Source of the DNA: Actinoplanes liguriensis
GTDB lineage: Bacteria; Actinomycetota; Actinomycetes; Mycobacteriales; Micromonosporaceae
Direction: 5' to 3'
Assembly (NCBI GenBank): GCA_000715855.1
Contig: KL571294.1
Coordinates: 99,541 to 107,457 of the forward strand
DNA length: 7,917 nucleotides
Shown here: piece by piece, positions 1-5,827 of the stretch
How the letters are laid out: each line of letters opens with the position of its first letter
How positions within the stretch are numbered: the stretch's first letter is position 1
The notes under the pieces: generated by a model
Database searches by the model: none
The model's input: only the letters and a program-made list of their open reading frames with translations
Told to the model about the DNA's origin: nothing
Program-made: the position numbers and the translations under genes

Positions 1-17
1 ATGTGTATAAGAGACAG
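1..17 (+). other. Nextera/Tn5 mosaic-end adapter remnant
   Basis: The 17 bases ATGTGTATAAGAGACAG are the 3' part of the 19-bp Tn5 mosaic end used in tagmentation libraries. They are not genomic. Read in frame with the following gene they give the tell-tale residues (M/V)YKRQ, which should be removed from any protein record. The true sequence begins at base 18. Confidence 0.97.
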
Positions 18-269
18 GCCGGTGGCGGGCCGGCGCTGAACGTCTATCAGTCCACCACCGCGGGCCAGAGCCAAGCGACGCTGGCCACCTGGTATGTCGA
101 CGACCTCGACCGGGTCGTCGGCGAGCTCACCGCCGCCGGTGTCGAGTTCACCCGGTACGACGGGTTCGGGCAGGACGCCGAGGGCATCGGCCCGCGGGCC
201 GGCGGCGGGCGGATCGCGTGGTTCCGGGACCCGGACGGCAACACCTTCGCGATCGAGGCCGACGCCTGA
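18..269 (+). CDS. VOC/glyoxalase-fold protein, 5'-truncated
   Basis: This is the C-terminal 83 residues or so of a vicinal-oxygen-chelate (glyoxalase/bleomycin-resistance/dioxygenase fold) protein. Visible marks are a beta strand and helix of the form TWYVDDLDRVVGELTAAGVEF, followed by the characteristic ending AWFRDPDGNTFAIEAD, whose last Glu is the usual metal ligand of this fold. Family members are usually 110-130 residues, so roughly a third is missing. No start codon is visible, because the adapter at 1-17 replaces the upstream sequence; the ORF that seems to start at base 3 is an artefact. The VOC fold covers many reactions and resistance functions, and nothing here fixes the substrate. 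Its TGA abuts the stop of the convergent lectin gene, and the two stops together form TGATCA at 267-272, leaving no room for a terminator between them. Confidence 0.85.
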   Translation, partial: AGGGPALNVYQSTTAGQSQATLATWYVDDLDRVVGELTAAGVEFTRYDGFGQDAEGIGPRAGGGRIAWFRDPDGNTFAIEADA

Positions 270-887
270 TCAGTCCGGCTCCCAGGCGATGATGTCCTGG
301 GTCGCGCCGCTGTCGCCGGTCGCGCCGGTGAACCCGGCCCACACCAGGTCGGCGCCGAGCACCGCGCGCAGGTCGACGGTGCGGTCGGCGACGAGCTGCT
401 CGTCGGCGTCCGGCGCGCCCACGTAGGCCCGCAGGTGACGGGTGGCGGCGTCGAAGGTCACCCGGGCCACGAACGGCGATCCGATCAACGGAACGTCCGC
501 CCCGACCGGACGACCGGCGTCGGCGCCCACCGCCAGGCCGACGTCGTTGGTGGCGTCGTCGAAGGTGACCGCGACACTCCTCGCACCGGGATCGAGCGCC
601 CGCGGCCCGGCGGCTTGCAGGACGAACGCGATGCCGTGCGCACCGGACCGGCCGTCCAGCATCGCGTAGAACGTGCTCCCGAACGACCTGGTCACGTCGA
701 TCCGGGCGTGGTTCCAGGCCGAGCCCCGCTGGTGCGGGCCACCGGCGAGCCGGAGCACCGCACGGTGGCCCGGACCGGCCTCGACGACGGCGGCGCTCCC
801 GTTCAGGTGCAGGGTGTCCACCCAGTCGGCGGGCGCGAGCACGAGCGCAACGGACAGGACACCGGCGGAGAAACGTCGCGACCTCAT
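270..887 (-). CDS. Secreted L-type (legume-like) lectin-domain protein
   Basis: The product has 205 residues. Residues 1-20 form a signal peptide (MRSRR followed by a hydrophobic run), so it should be exported. The rest matches one L-type lectin beta-sandwich in order: an early GSAWN motif (55-59), the strand HGIAFVLQ (84-91), the strand SVAVTFDDATNDVGL (104-118), the sequence RVTFDAATRHLRAYV (142-156), then VDLRAVLGADLVWAGFTGATG (171-191) and the terminal strand DIIAWEPD. This layout is diagnostic of the fold. The binding site looks altered. The sugar-contacting Asp of the usual ADGIAF motif is His84, and the metal-ligand Glu of the usual VEFD motif is Thr108, while Asp110 and Asn114 remain. 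Carbohydrate binding is therefore doubtful. The ATG at 887 is preferred because it starts the signal peptide; no strong ribosome-binding site is seen. The gene lies 45 bp downstream of the phosphodiesterase remnant on the same strand. Confidence 0.75.
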   Translation of the reverse strand: MRSRRFSAGVLSVALVLAPADWVDTLHLNGSAAVVEAGPGHRAVLRLAGGPHQRGSAWNHARIDVTRSFGSTFYAMLDGRSGAHGIAFVLQAAGPRALDPGARSVAVTFDDATNDVGLAVGADAGRPVGADVPLIGSPFVARVTFDAATRHLRAYVGAPDADEQLVADRTVDLRAVLGADLVWAGFTGATGDSGATQDIIAWEPD

Positions 888-900
888 GCGTCGAGTAGAG

Positions 901-929
901 CACGATTACGACGTACGGGATAAATCGTG
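901..929. promoter_or_regulatory. Inverted repeat upstream of the lectin gene (operator-like)
   Basis: A perfect 7-bp inverted repeat, CACGATT (901-907) and AATCGTG (923-929), flanks a 15-bp centre that holds the palindrome CGTACG at 912-917. It sits 14 bp upstream of the lectin start in a locally AT-richer gap, a normal place for an operator. It could instead be a weak terminator left from the phosphodiesterase gene, though no T-run follows it. No regulator can be named. Confidence 0.3.
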
Positions 930-932
930 TTT

Positions 933-1506
933 TCAGGTTATAGCGTCCTTGACGAGCGTTTGATACCAGGCGGCCTCCGGTGTGTTGGTCGCGGGGAGGT
1001 TGGCCAGTGGCGTCGTGGCCAGGGCGGCCGAGTCGAAGTCCCAGCCGCGGACACTGACGCCGGCCTGCCGCCCGGAGAGCACGAACGTCTTGTTCGAAGC
1101 GGTCGCGGCCCAGAACAGCGATCCGTCCTTGAGGGTGACGCTGTCACCGGCCTGGTACTCGACGAACGCGAGTTGCGGCGCGCGGATCGGCCTCGCCGCG
1201 CGCTCACATCGTCCTTGAGATCGAGCAGAACCGTGATCGGAGCCGCGTCCGGATGCGCCGCCGACCAGGTGTTCACGGTGGTCAGCCAGGCCCGCAGCTG
1301 ATCCCCGGCCGGGTTGCCGCCCGTGTGGTCGACCTGGCCACCGGCCTTGGCGTGCCCGATCCGGTAGTCGCCGGCGGTCGCGTGGTCACCGCTCCACACA
1401 TCGAGCTCCACGAACCGCACCCCCCGTCCAGCTGGTGGGTGATCGACCCCCGGGTCCCGGACACGTTGCCGGAGCAGGATGCCATCGCTGACCGTCGATG
1501 ATCCAC
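933..1506 (-). pseudogene. Degenerate PI-PLC-like phosphodiesterase
   Basis: Three pieces in different frames read as one protein. Piece 1 (about 1426-1506) ends in [13 protein letters not shown]. Piece 2 (1205-1420) begins VRFVELDVW and includes an HPDAAPITVLLDLKD stretch. Piece 3 (933 to about 1199) runs from QLAFVEYQAGDSVTLKDG through FVLSGRQAGVSVRGWDFDS to the terminal TLVKDAIT and a TGA at 933-935. Pieces 1 and 2 resemble the Q-L-x-x-G-V-R-x-x-E-L-D-V core of bacterial phosphoinositide-specific phospholipase C-like enzymes (TIM-barrel phosphodiesterases). One base appears missing in the C6 run at 1420-1425 between pieces 1 and 2. A second frame change, possibly with a larger internal loss, lies near 1199-1205. 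About 190 residues remain against roughly 300 or more expected, and there is no signal peptide or credible start before the msrA gene. Sequencing error in the homopolymer is an alternative for the first break but does not explain the missing N-terminus. Confidence 0.6.
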
Positions 1507-1550
1507 TCGTCGAACAGCGGGTGAAGAACAGGATCTGCGAGAATGGGCGC

Positions 1551-2048
1551 ATGACTACGGAGAAGGCGATTCTGGCCGGTGGCTGCTTCTGGGGCATGCA
1601 GGACCTGATCCGCAAGCGGCCCGGCGTGGTCACGACCCGGGTGGGGTACACCGGCGGCCACGTGGACAACGCCACCTACCGCAACCACGCGGGGCACGCC
1701 GAGGCGATCGAGATCACGTTCGACCCGGCGATCACGTCGTACCGGGATCTGCTGGAGTTCTTCTTCCAGATCCACGACCCGACGACGGTGAACCGGCAGG
1801 GCAACGACATCGGCGACAGCTACCGGTCGGCGATCTTCTTCGAGAGCGACGAGCAGAAGCGGGTCGCCGAGGACACCATCGCCGACGTCGACGCGTCCGG
1901 CCTGTGGCCGGGGAAGGTGGTCACCGAGGTGACCGCGGCCGGGCCGTTCTGGGAGGCCGAGCCGGAACACCAGGACTACCTGGAGCGCATCCCGGACGGG
2001 TACACCTGCCACTTCCCCCGGCCGGACTGGAAGCTCCCCCGCCGCTGA
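1551..2048 (+). CDS. msrA: Peptide-methionine (S)-S-oxide reductase MsrA
   Basis: MsrA reduces the S-epimer of methionine sulfoxide, free or in proteins, repairing oxidative damage in the cytosol with thioredoxin as usual reductant. The 165-residue product shows the catalytic motif GGCFWG with Cys12, then RVGYTGG, the HAEAIEI segment carrying the catalytic Glu51, [25 protein letters not shown] with Asp86 and Tyr91, and [12 protein letters not shown]. Cys153 in YTCHF is the likely resolving cysteine. The pattern is close to the mycobacterial enzyme, except that the protein stops right after KLPRR and lacks the short C-terminal tail I recall there. The ATG at 1551 is chosen because it puts the catalytic Cys at position 12; upstream in-frame codons (from 1479) overlap the phosphodiesterase remnant and are not MsrA-like. 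It is transcribed alone: the upstream remnant is on the opposite strand, and the downstream aldolase gene converges on it. Confidence 0.97.
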   Translation: MTTEKAILAGGCFWGMQDLIRKRPGVVTTRVGYTGGHVDNATYRNHAGHAEAIEITFDPAITSYRDLLEFFFQIHDPTTVNRQGNDIGDSYRSAIFFESDEQKRVAEDTIADVDASGLWPGKVVTEVTAAGPFWEAEPEHQDYLERIPDGYTCHFPRPDWKLPRR

Positions 2049-2705
2049 ACCCAGGTCCGGCAGCTCGGCCAGGTCCTCGGGCGGCAGGTCGCGGGGCGTG
2101 CCGCCGGCCGAGGCCACGGTCAGGGCGAGCCGGGCCAGCCGGTCGACCGAGATCGCCTGCAGCACCGCCTCGGGCACGCCGGCGGCGGCGCTGGTCAGCC
2201 CGTGGCCGCGCAGCACGACCACCGGACGGCCGGCCATCGCGGTGATCATCTGCTCGGCCAGTGCCCGGGTGCGGATGAGCACGCCGCGCGGAAAGACGGG
2301 CACACCACCGGCGGCCAGGCGCGCGCCCGGGATGTCGAGCGCGCCGACGATCGGCCGGATCCCGAGCCCGGCCAGGTCGGCGGCGACCAGGGCCTCCGGG
2401 TGGGCGTGCACGACCGCGGTCACGTCCGGGCGCGCACGCAGCAGCTCGGTGTGCAGGGGCAGCTCGTGCGGGACGCTCCAGCCGTCCAGCTCACCGTCGG
2501 CCGCCGGGGCGCCGTCGAACGTCACCAGCCGGACGTCCTCGGCGGTGGTCCAGGCCAGACCGCGTTCCCGCGGGCCACGGCAGCGCACCAGCAGGCGCTC
2601 GTCGTCGACGCGCAGGCTCACGTGCCCGAGAAAACCGGGCGCGAGGGCGCGCTCGGCGAGCACGCGGCACGCGTACGCAATCAATTGACGTTCTTTGATA
2701 AGCAT
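2049..2705 (-). CDS. Class II aldolase/adducin-family protein without its own stop
   Basis: About 219 residues match the zinc-dependent class II aldolase fold, whose members cleave sugar phosphates (L-fuculose-1-phosphate aldolase, L-ribulose-5-phosphate epimerase) or decarboxylate aromatic acids. The Zn ligands are visible as His100 and His102 in VVHAHP and His168 in RGHGL. Glu81 in PHELPLH aligns with the catalytic Glu of FucA. The early GFLGHVSLR segment is also typical. The domain reads in frame to LPPEDLAELPDLG, where the final helices should follow. Instead the next codon is the antisense of the msrA stop, and the frame stays open to a stop at 1386-1388, encoding about 220 further residues that are merely antisense of msrA. 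I therefore mark the CDS only as far as homology reaches. The ATG at 2705 is 5 bp from the divergent GTG at 2711. A TATGCT lies 8 bp upstream of the ATG, compatible with a leaderless transcript. Confidence 0.75.
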
Positions 2706-2710
2706 GGCTC

Positions 2711-3679
2711 GTGAGCATATCCATCACGCTGGCCTGCGACCGCTACGACCGCACCGAAGCGCTGCGCGACGGCCGGGTGCGACCGGCCGGGATCGATCTG
2801 ACCTACCTGCCGCAGCAGGTGGAGGAAACCTTCTTCCGGATGGCCCGGTTCCGTGAGTTCGACGCCGCGGAGATGTCGCTGTCCAGCTACGTGATCTCCC
2901 TGACCCGGGACGCGCCGTTCGTGGGCCTCCCGGTCTTCCCGTCCCGGATGTTCCGGCACAGCGGCATCTACCTCCCGGCGGGCTCGGGCATCACGAAACC
3001 GTCGGACCTCGCCGGGCGGCGCGTCGGCCTCGCCGAGTACCAGTTGACGGCGAACGTCTGGATCCGGGGCCTGCTCGCCGACGAGCACGACGTGCCCGTC
3101 GAGTCGGTCACCTACGTCACCGGCGGGCTGCACACGCCCGGGCGCGTGGAGAAGGTGCCCATCACGCTCCCGCCCGGAATCCGCGTCGAGCCGCTCGGAG
3201 CCGGGCGGACCCTCAGCGAGGCGCTGGCCGGCGGGGAGATCGACGCGCTCTACTCCCCCAGGACGCCGGCCGGCTTCGGGCGGCGGCTGTTCGAGCCGTC
3301 GCGGCCGGTCGAGGAGGACTACTACCGGCGTACCGGCATCTTCCCGATCATGCACGTGGTGGTGCTGCGCCGCGACGTGTACGAGCGGCACCGCTGGCTG
3401 GCCCGGTCGCTCTACGACGCGTTCGAGCAGGCCCGGGCGTTGTGCGTGGCGGGCATCGACGAGAGCGCCGCGCCGCGGTACATGCTGCCGTGGCTGCACG
3501 ACGAGGTGGCCCGGACACGGGCGCTGCTGGGTGACGACTGGTGGCCGTACGGACTGGAACGGAACCGTCGCGTGCTGCAGAAGTTCCTGGACCACCTGCA
3601 CGATCAAGGGCTGGTGCATCGGCGGGTGCGCCCGGAGGAACTGTTCGCGGCGGAGACGCTGGAGTCCGCGATCGTTTGA
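2711..3679 (+). CDS. 4,5-dihydroxyphthalate decarboxylase-like protein
   Basis: The 322-residue protein follows the 4,5-dihydroxyphthalate decarboxylase (Pht5) family, whose characterised members convert 4,5-dihydroxyphthalate to protocatechuate. The family has a type-2 periplasmic-binding-protein-like fold but is cytoplasmic. Family marks are the opening ITLACDRYDRTEALRDG (5-21), GIDLTYLP (27-34), the block VEETFFRMARFREFDAAEMS (37-56), a long ITKPSDLAGRRVGLAEY stretch (94-110) and GEIDALYSPRTP (175-186), which reads like a ligand-domain hinge. There is no signal peptide or lipobox, unlike the substrate-binding protein downstream. Length is normal for the family. Start: GTG at 2711, the only start that includes the family N-terminus; no clear ribosome-binding site is seen. 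Many members sit in pathways for other substrates, so the reaction is not proved. The divergent aldolase-family gene and the binding protein 41 bp downstream suggest a shared catabolic role. Confidence 0.8.
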   Translation: MSISITLACDRYDRTEALRDGRVRPAGIDLTYLPQQVEETFFRMARFREFDAAEMSLSSYVISLTRDAPFVGLPVFPSRMFRHSGIYLPAGSGITKPSDLAGRRVGLAEYQLTANVWIRGLLADEHDVPVESVTYVTGGLHTPGRVEKVPITLPPGIRVEPLGAGRTLSEALAGGEIDALYSPRTPAGFGRRLFEPSRPVEEDYYRRTGIFPIMHVVVLRRDVYERHRWLARSLYDAFEQARALCVAGIDESAAPRYMLPWLHDEVARTRALLGDDWWPYGLERNRRVLQKFLDHLHDQGLVHRRVRPEELFAAETLESAIV

Positions 3680-3686
3680 CGGCACA

Positions 3687-3720
3687 TTGACGTACGCAAA
3701 TAGGGGTTTAGGCTTTTGCC
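3687..3720 (+). promoter_or_regulatory. Sigma-A-type promoter giving a leaderless transcript
   Basis: TTGACG (3687-3692) and TAGGCT (3709-3714) are spaced by 16 bp. The -10 box ends 6 bp before the A of the ATG at 3721, so the predicted transcript would begin on the start codon. This agrees with the lack of any Shine-Dalgarno sequence before that ATG. It implies that the lipoprotein gene can be expressed independently of the decarboxylase-like gene upstream. A second TTGACG at 3676-3681 overlaps the previous stop codon. Confidence 0.55.
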
Positions 3721-4680
3721 ATGGCCGTCGCCCGCCGAACACTGGCCGTTCTGCTCACCGCGGTGCTGGTCACCGCCGCCGGGGCGTGCTCCGATTCCGG
3801 CTCCGGTGACGACACCGCCGTCACCCGGCTCGAGGTCGGTGTCGTGCCGGTCATCGACATCGCGCCGCTCTATCTCGGCATCGAGAAGGGCTACTTCGCC
3901 GCACGGAAACTCGAGGTCACGCCGAAACAGATGCAGGCCGGTTCGCTGATCGTCGCGGCGGTGGTCTCCGGCGACCAGAAGATCGGCTTCTCGAACAACA
4001 CCTCGCTGCTGATCGCGGCCTCCAAGAAGCTGCCGCTGCGCATCGTCGCCGCGGGCAACCAGGCCGCCGACGGCGACTACGCGGCGATCTTCGTGCGCGA
4101 CGGCAGCCCCGTCAAAGCGGCGAAAGATCTCGCCGGCAAGACCATCGCGGTCAACAATCTGAACAACGTGGGCTCGCTGTCGATCAACGCGGCGCTGCAG
4201 TCCAGCGGCGTCGACATCACCACGATCAAGTACGTCGAGATCGCGTTCCCCGAGATGGCGGCGGCTCTCGCGCAGGGGCGGGTGGACGCGGCGTGGGCCG
4301 TCGAGCCGTTCGCCGGCGCCATCAAGGCCGGCGGTGGCGCGCGGGTGGTGCTGCGCCCGTATCCGCTGGTGGCGCCGCACTTCCCGGTCGCCTCCTACTT
4401 CACCAGCCAGTCCTACCTGGCGGCGGCCCGGCCGGTCGTGGACCGCTTCCGCGAGGCGATGAACGAATCACTGGTCTACGCCCAGAACCATCCCGACGAC
4501 GTACGGCGGATCCTGCCGACCTACATCAAACTGACGCCCGAGGTGGCGGCCCAGGTGGTGCTGCCGGAGTGGAGCACCGACGTGGGCGCTCCTCTGTTGC
4601 AGCGGACCGCGGAGCTCGCCCTCCAATACGGTTACCTGACCACCGCCCCCGACGTGAACCTCCTGGTCAGCGGTCCCTGA
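3721..4680 (+). CDS. ABC transporter substrate-binding lipoprotein, NitT/TauT (SsuA/NMT1-like) type
   Basis: The 319-residue product is a solute-capturing lipoprotein on the outer face of the cell membrane. Residues 1-22 form a signal peptide (MAVARR and a hydrophobic core) ending in the lipobox-like AGAC, with Cys23 as the predicted lipidated residue; Ala at -3 is less usual than Leu. A Ser/Gly/Asp-rich tether follows. The body is a type-2 binding protein of the nitrate/sulfonate/taurine/thiamine-precursor group: VGVVPVIDIAPLYLGIEKGY near 39-58, then VVSGDQKIGFSN, DLAGKTIAVNNLNNVGSL, EIAFPEMAAALAQGRVDAAW and a late YGYL. The substrate cannot be read from sequence. No permease or ATPase of this type is in the window; the Pot-type permeases further right belong to another class. 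Its stop region overlaps the convergent 211-residue gene by 14 bp (4667-4680). An aromatic acid is a reasonable substrate guess from the neighbouring decarboxylase families. Confidence 0.88.
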   Translation: MAVARRTLAVLLTAVLVTAAGACSDSGSGDDTAVTRLEVGVVPVIDIAPLYLGIEKGYFAARKLEVTPKQMQAGSLIVAAVVSGDQKIGFSNNTSLLIAASKKLPLRIVAAGNQAADGDYAAIFVRDGSPVKAAKDLAGKTIAVNNLNNVGSLSINAALQSSGVDITTIKYVEIAFPEMAAALAQGRVDAAWAVEPFAGAIKAGGGARVVLRPYPLVAPHFPVASYFTSQSYLAAARPVVDRFREAMNESLVYAQNHPDDVRRILPTYIKLTPEVAAQVVLPEWSTDVGAPLLQRTAELALQYGYLTTAPDVNLLVSGP

Positions 4681-5302
4681 AACGAGTGGTGGCCGCCAGC
4701 AGGCGCTCCCGGACCGGGCCATCGGAGACGGTGATGCGCCGGAACAGTTCGGTGGCCTCGACCGCGTCGACCATGCCGAAAACGGCGTCGAACGACGCGG
4801 ACAGGGCGTAGGCGAGGGCGTCGTGCAGTTCCGGCCGTTGCGCCGCAGCCTCGTACAGGCCGCGTTTCACGTCCCAGAAGACCGATGGCGACGAACGCAG
4901 AAGCGGACCGTAATGGGCGGGCGGTACCTGTCGCAGCAGCGCCTCGAAGACGCCCTGAGCTTTGGGGTACGTCTCGAAGAAGTCGATGGCCAGCGAATAC
5001 ACGGCCGAATCGATTACCGCGGCGGGTCCGTGCACGAAAATGGCGGCGTACTGGCGCACGATCCACTCGCGGTCGGCGTCGGTGGTCTCCTTGTCGATCC
5101 AGATGAAGTACATCGGGAAAAGCAGGGAATAGGACGGCTGTTCCTGATGGAGCAGGAACAGGGCGGCGTCGGACAGGGAACCGGGCTCGCCGTCGTACTC
5201 CCTCAGTTCCTCGTCGATCTCGGCGCGGTTCCCGCCGACCGCCGGCAGTTCCGCGTCCCAGGCAGGGCTGCCGATCGGAGGGGGCACATCCATGACTGCC
5301 AC
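4667..5302 (-). CDS. Hypothetical protein, 211 residues
   Basis: I do not recognise this protein. It has no signal peptide or clear transmembrane segment and looks like a soluble, mostly helical, acidic cytosolic protein. Notable stretches are SLSDAALFLLHQEQPSYSLL (about 42-61), the aromatic run FPMYFIWIDKETTDADREWI, an FVHGPAAVIDSAVYSLAIDF segment and a C-terminal helical region ending in RERLLAATTRFRDR. Third codon positions are strongly G/C-biased, which supports real coding. Two starts are possible. GTG at 5302 has a -10-like TAGCTT ending 6 bp upstream, as expected for a leaderless message. ATG at 5293 has a GGTGG six bases ahead. The 3' end overlaps the lipoprotein gene by 14 bp in convergent orientation, so each transcript must run into the other. 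Confidence 0.75.
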   Translation of the reverse strand: MAVMDVPPPIGSPAWDAELPAVGGNRAEIDEELREYDGEPGSLSDAALFLLHQEQPSYSLLFPMYFIWIDKETTDADREWIVRQYAAIFVHGPAAVIDSAVYSLAIDFFETYPKAQGVFEALLRQVPPAHYGPLLRSSPSVFWDVKRGLYEAAAQRPELHDALAYALSASFDAVFGMVDAVEATELFRRITVSDGPVRERLLAATTRFRDR

Positions 5303-5308
5303 CGGGCG

Positions 5309-5314
5309 AAGCTA
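5309..5314 (-). promoter_or_regulatory. Possible -10 box (TAGCTT) for the 211-residue gene
   Basis: On the minus strand TAGCTT ends six bases before the GTG at 5302, the same geometry as the promoter of the lipoprotein gene. No convincing -35 box is visible at 16-18 bp, so support is weak. It favours GTG 5302 over ATG 5293 as the start. Confidence 0.3.
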
Positions 5315-5534
5315 ACAGACGCCGGCCAATTTCGGTGTGAGCATGGTGGTCCGGCATGCTTTCATCGACCGCTCCGACATCGCGACGCAGGGAGCCGGCG
5401 ATCTTCTTCTTCGAAGGCGCGCCGCAAACACTACGCCGACCGCTACTTCACCGCAGATCACGACCACGACAGTCGGCGCCTGCGATCCGGACACGGGCGC
5501 AGGCTGCGATTGACCTGTGAACCCGACGGCGCAT
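5315..5534. other. Intergenic stretch between the 211-residue gene and the peptide genes
   Basis: I find no convincing gene here. It contains the hairpin at 5478-5504. On the plus strand, 5343-5513 is an open frame of 56 codons that has no signal peptide but ends in a Thr-rich run followed by GACDPDTGAGCD. On the minus strand, one frame reads SQAPTVVVVICGE, faintly like the mature peptides nearby, but lacks a start. These may be decayed peptide-gene remnants or chance. Confidence 0.35.
5478..5504 (-). terminator. GC-rich hairpin downstream of the peptide genes
   Basis: GCCTGCG (5478-5484) and CGCAGGC (5498-5504) can form a 7-bp stem with a 13-base loop. It lies about 30 bp beyond the stop of the last peptide gene. 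No U-tract follows, which is common in actinomycete terminators but makes the call uncertain. Confidence 0.3.
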
Positions 5535-5666
5535 TCACCTGCTGCAGGCGTGGCTCAGCATCGATGATGACTTGGCGGTCGGAGCCGCGCCGACGGGCAT
5601 GCTGAAGGTGATCAGAACGGCGGCCAGGACAGCCGTTATGATGCACTTCTCACGTTGGTGGCTCAT
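5535..5666 (-). CDS. Small secreted peptide 3 (43 residues)
   Basis: This unrecognised peptide starts at the ATG immediately after the TGA of peptide 2 (TGAATG, no spacer), so translation is probably coupled. Residues 1-7 are charged (MSHQREK) and residues 9-22 are a hydrophobic core. A cleavage site after PVGA (24-27) is plausible, leaving a mature part of about 16 residues beginning APTAKSSS and ending HACSR with one Cys. Length equals that of peptide 2. It differs from peptides 1 and 2 in lacking the Pro-Val-Ala core and the Cys-x4-Cys end. All three frames are open just past the signal sequence, so an undetected frame error could hide a different mature part. No ribosome-binding site other than coupling is needed. 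Confidence is higher for the signal peptide than for the C-terminus. Confidence 0.5.
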   Translation of the reverse strand: MSHQREKCIITAVLAAVLITFSMPVGAAPTAKSSSMLSHACSR

Positions 5667-5798
5667 TCAGCAACTCCCGTCGCCGCAGCTCACGCCGATT
5701 GCCACCGGCGTGGTCTGGGCGGTCGCGATCGGGCCGCTGAGGAAAAGGGCGGCGAGCGACACCGCGGCGAGCCTTTGCAGCCATTTCTTGCCGTTCAT
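5667..5798 (-). CDS. Small secreted peptide 2 (43 residues, Cys-x4-Cys end)
   Basis: This unrecognised peptide has a textbook signal sequence: MNGKKW, a hydrophobic core LAAVSLAALFL (10-20) and an Ala-Thr-Ala cleavage site (25-27). The predicted mature peptide is QTTPVAIGVSCGDGSC, 16 residues. It begins with Gln, which could cyclise to pyroglutamate, and ends in Cys38 and Cys43, which could form a six-residue disulfide loop at the very C-terminus. The start is firmly set by GAAAGGGA, whose last base lies four bases upstream of the ATG (CACC spacer). It is 29 bp downstream of peptide 1 and directly abuts peptide 3. The mature part aligns with peptide 1 (Gln-x-x-Pro-Val-Ala, then Cys-x4-Cys), which is the best evidence that both are real genes. 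Role unknown: a signalling peptide or a small bioactive peptide are the natural possibilities. Confidence 0.65.
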   Translation of the reverse strand: MNGKKWLQRLAAVSLAALFLSGPIATAQTTPVAIGVSCGDGSC

Positions 5799-5827
5799 GG
5801 TGTCCCTTTCTTGTGACGATGACGCGG

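Noticed and set aside
267..272. Palindrome TGATCA at the meeting point of two genes
   Set aside because: It arises simply because two TGA stop codons abut in opposite directions; no regulatory meaning is supported.
148..903. 251-codon minus-strand ORF overlapping the lectin gene
   Set aside because: It has a shadow-frame composition (Arg-rich), while the lectin frame shows fold motifs and a signal peptide.
1386..2048. C-terminal half of the long aldolase reading frame as a real second domain
   Set aside because: It is the exact antisense of msrA and shows no family features of its own; long antisense open frames are common in high-GC DNA.
2681..3742. 353-codon minus-strand ORF antisense to the decarboxylase-like gene
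   Set aside because: It is an antisense shadow with no family resemblance; the plus-strand frame has strong family motifs.
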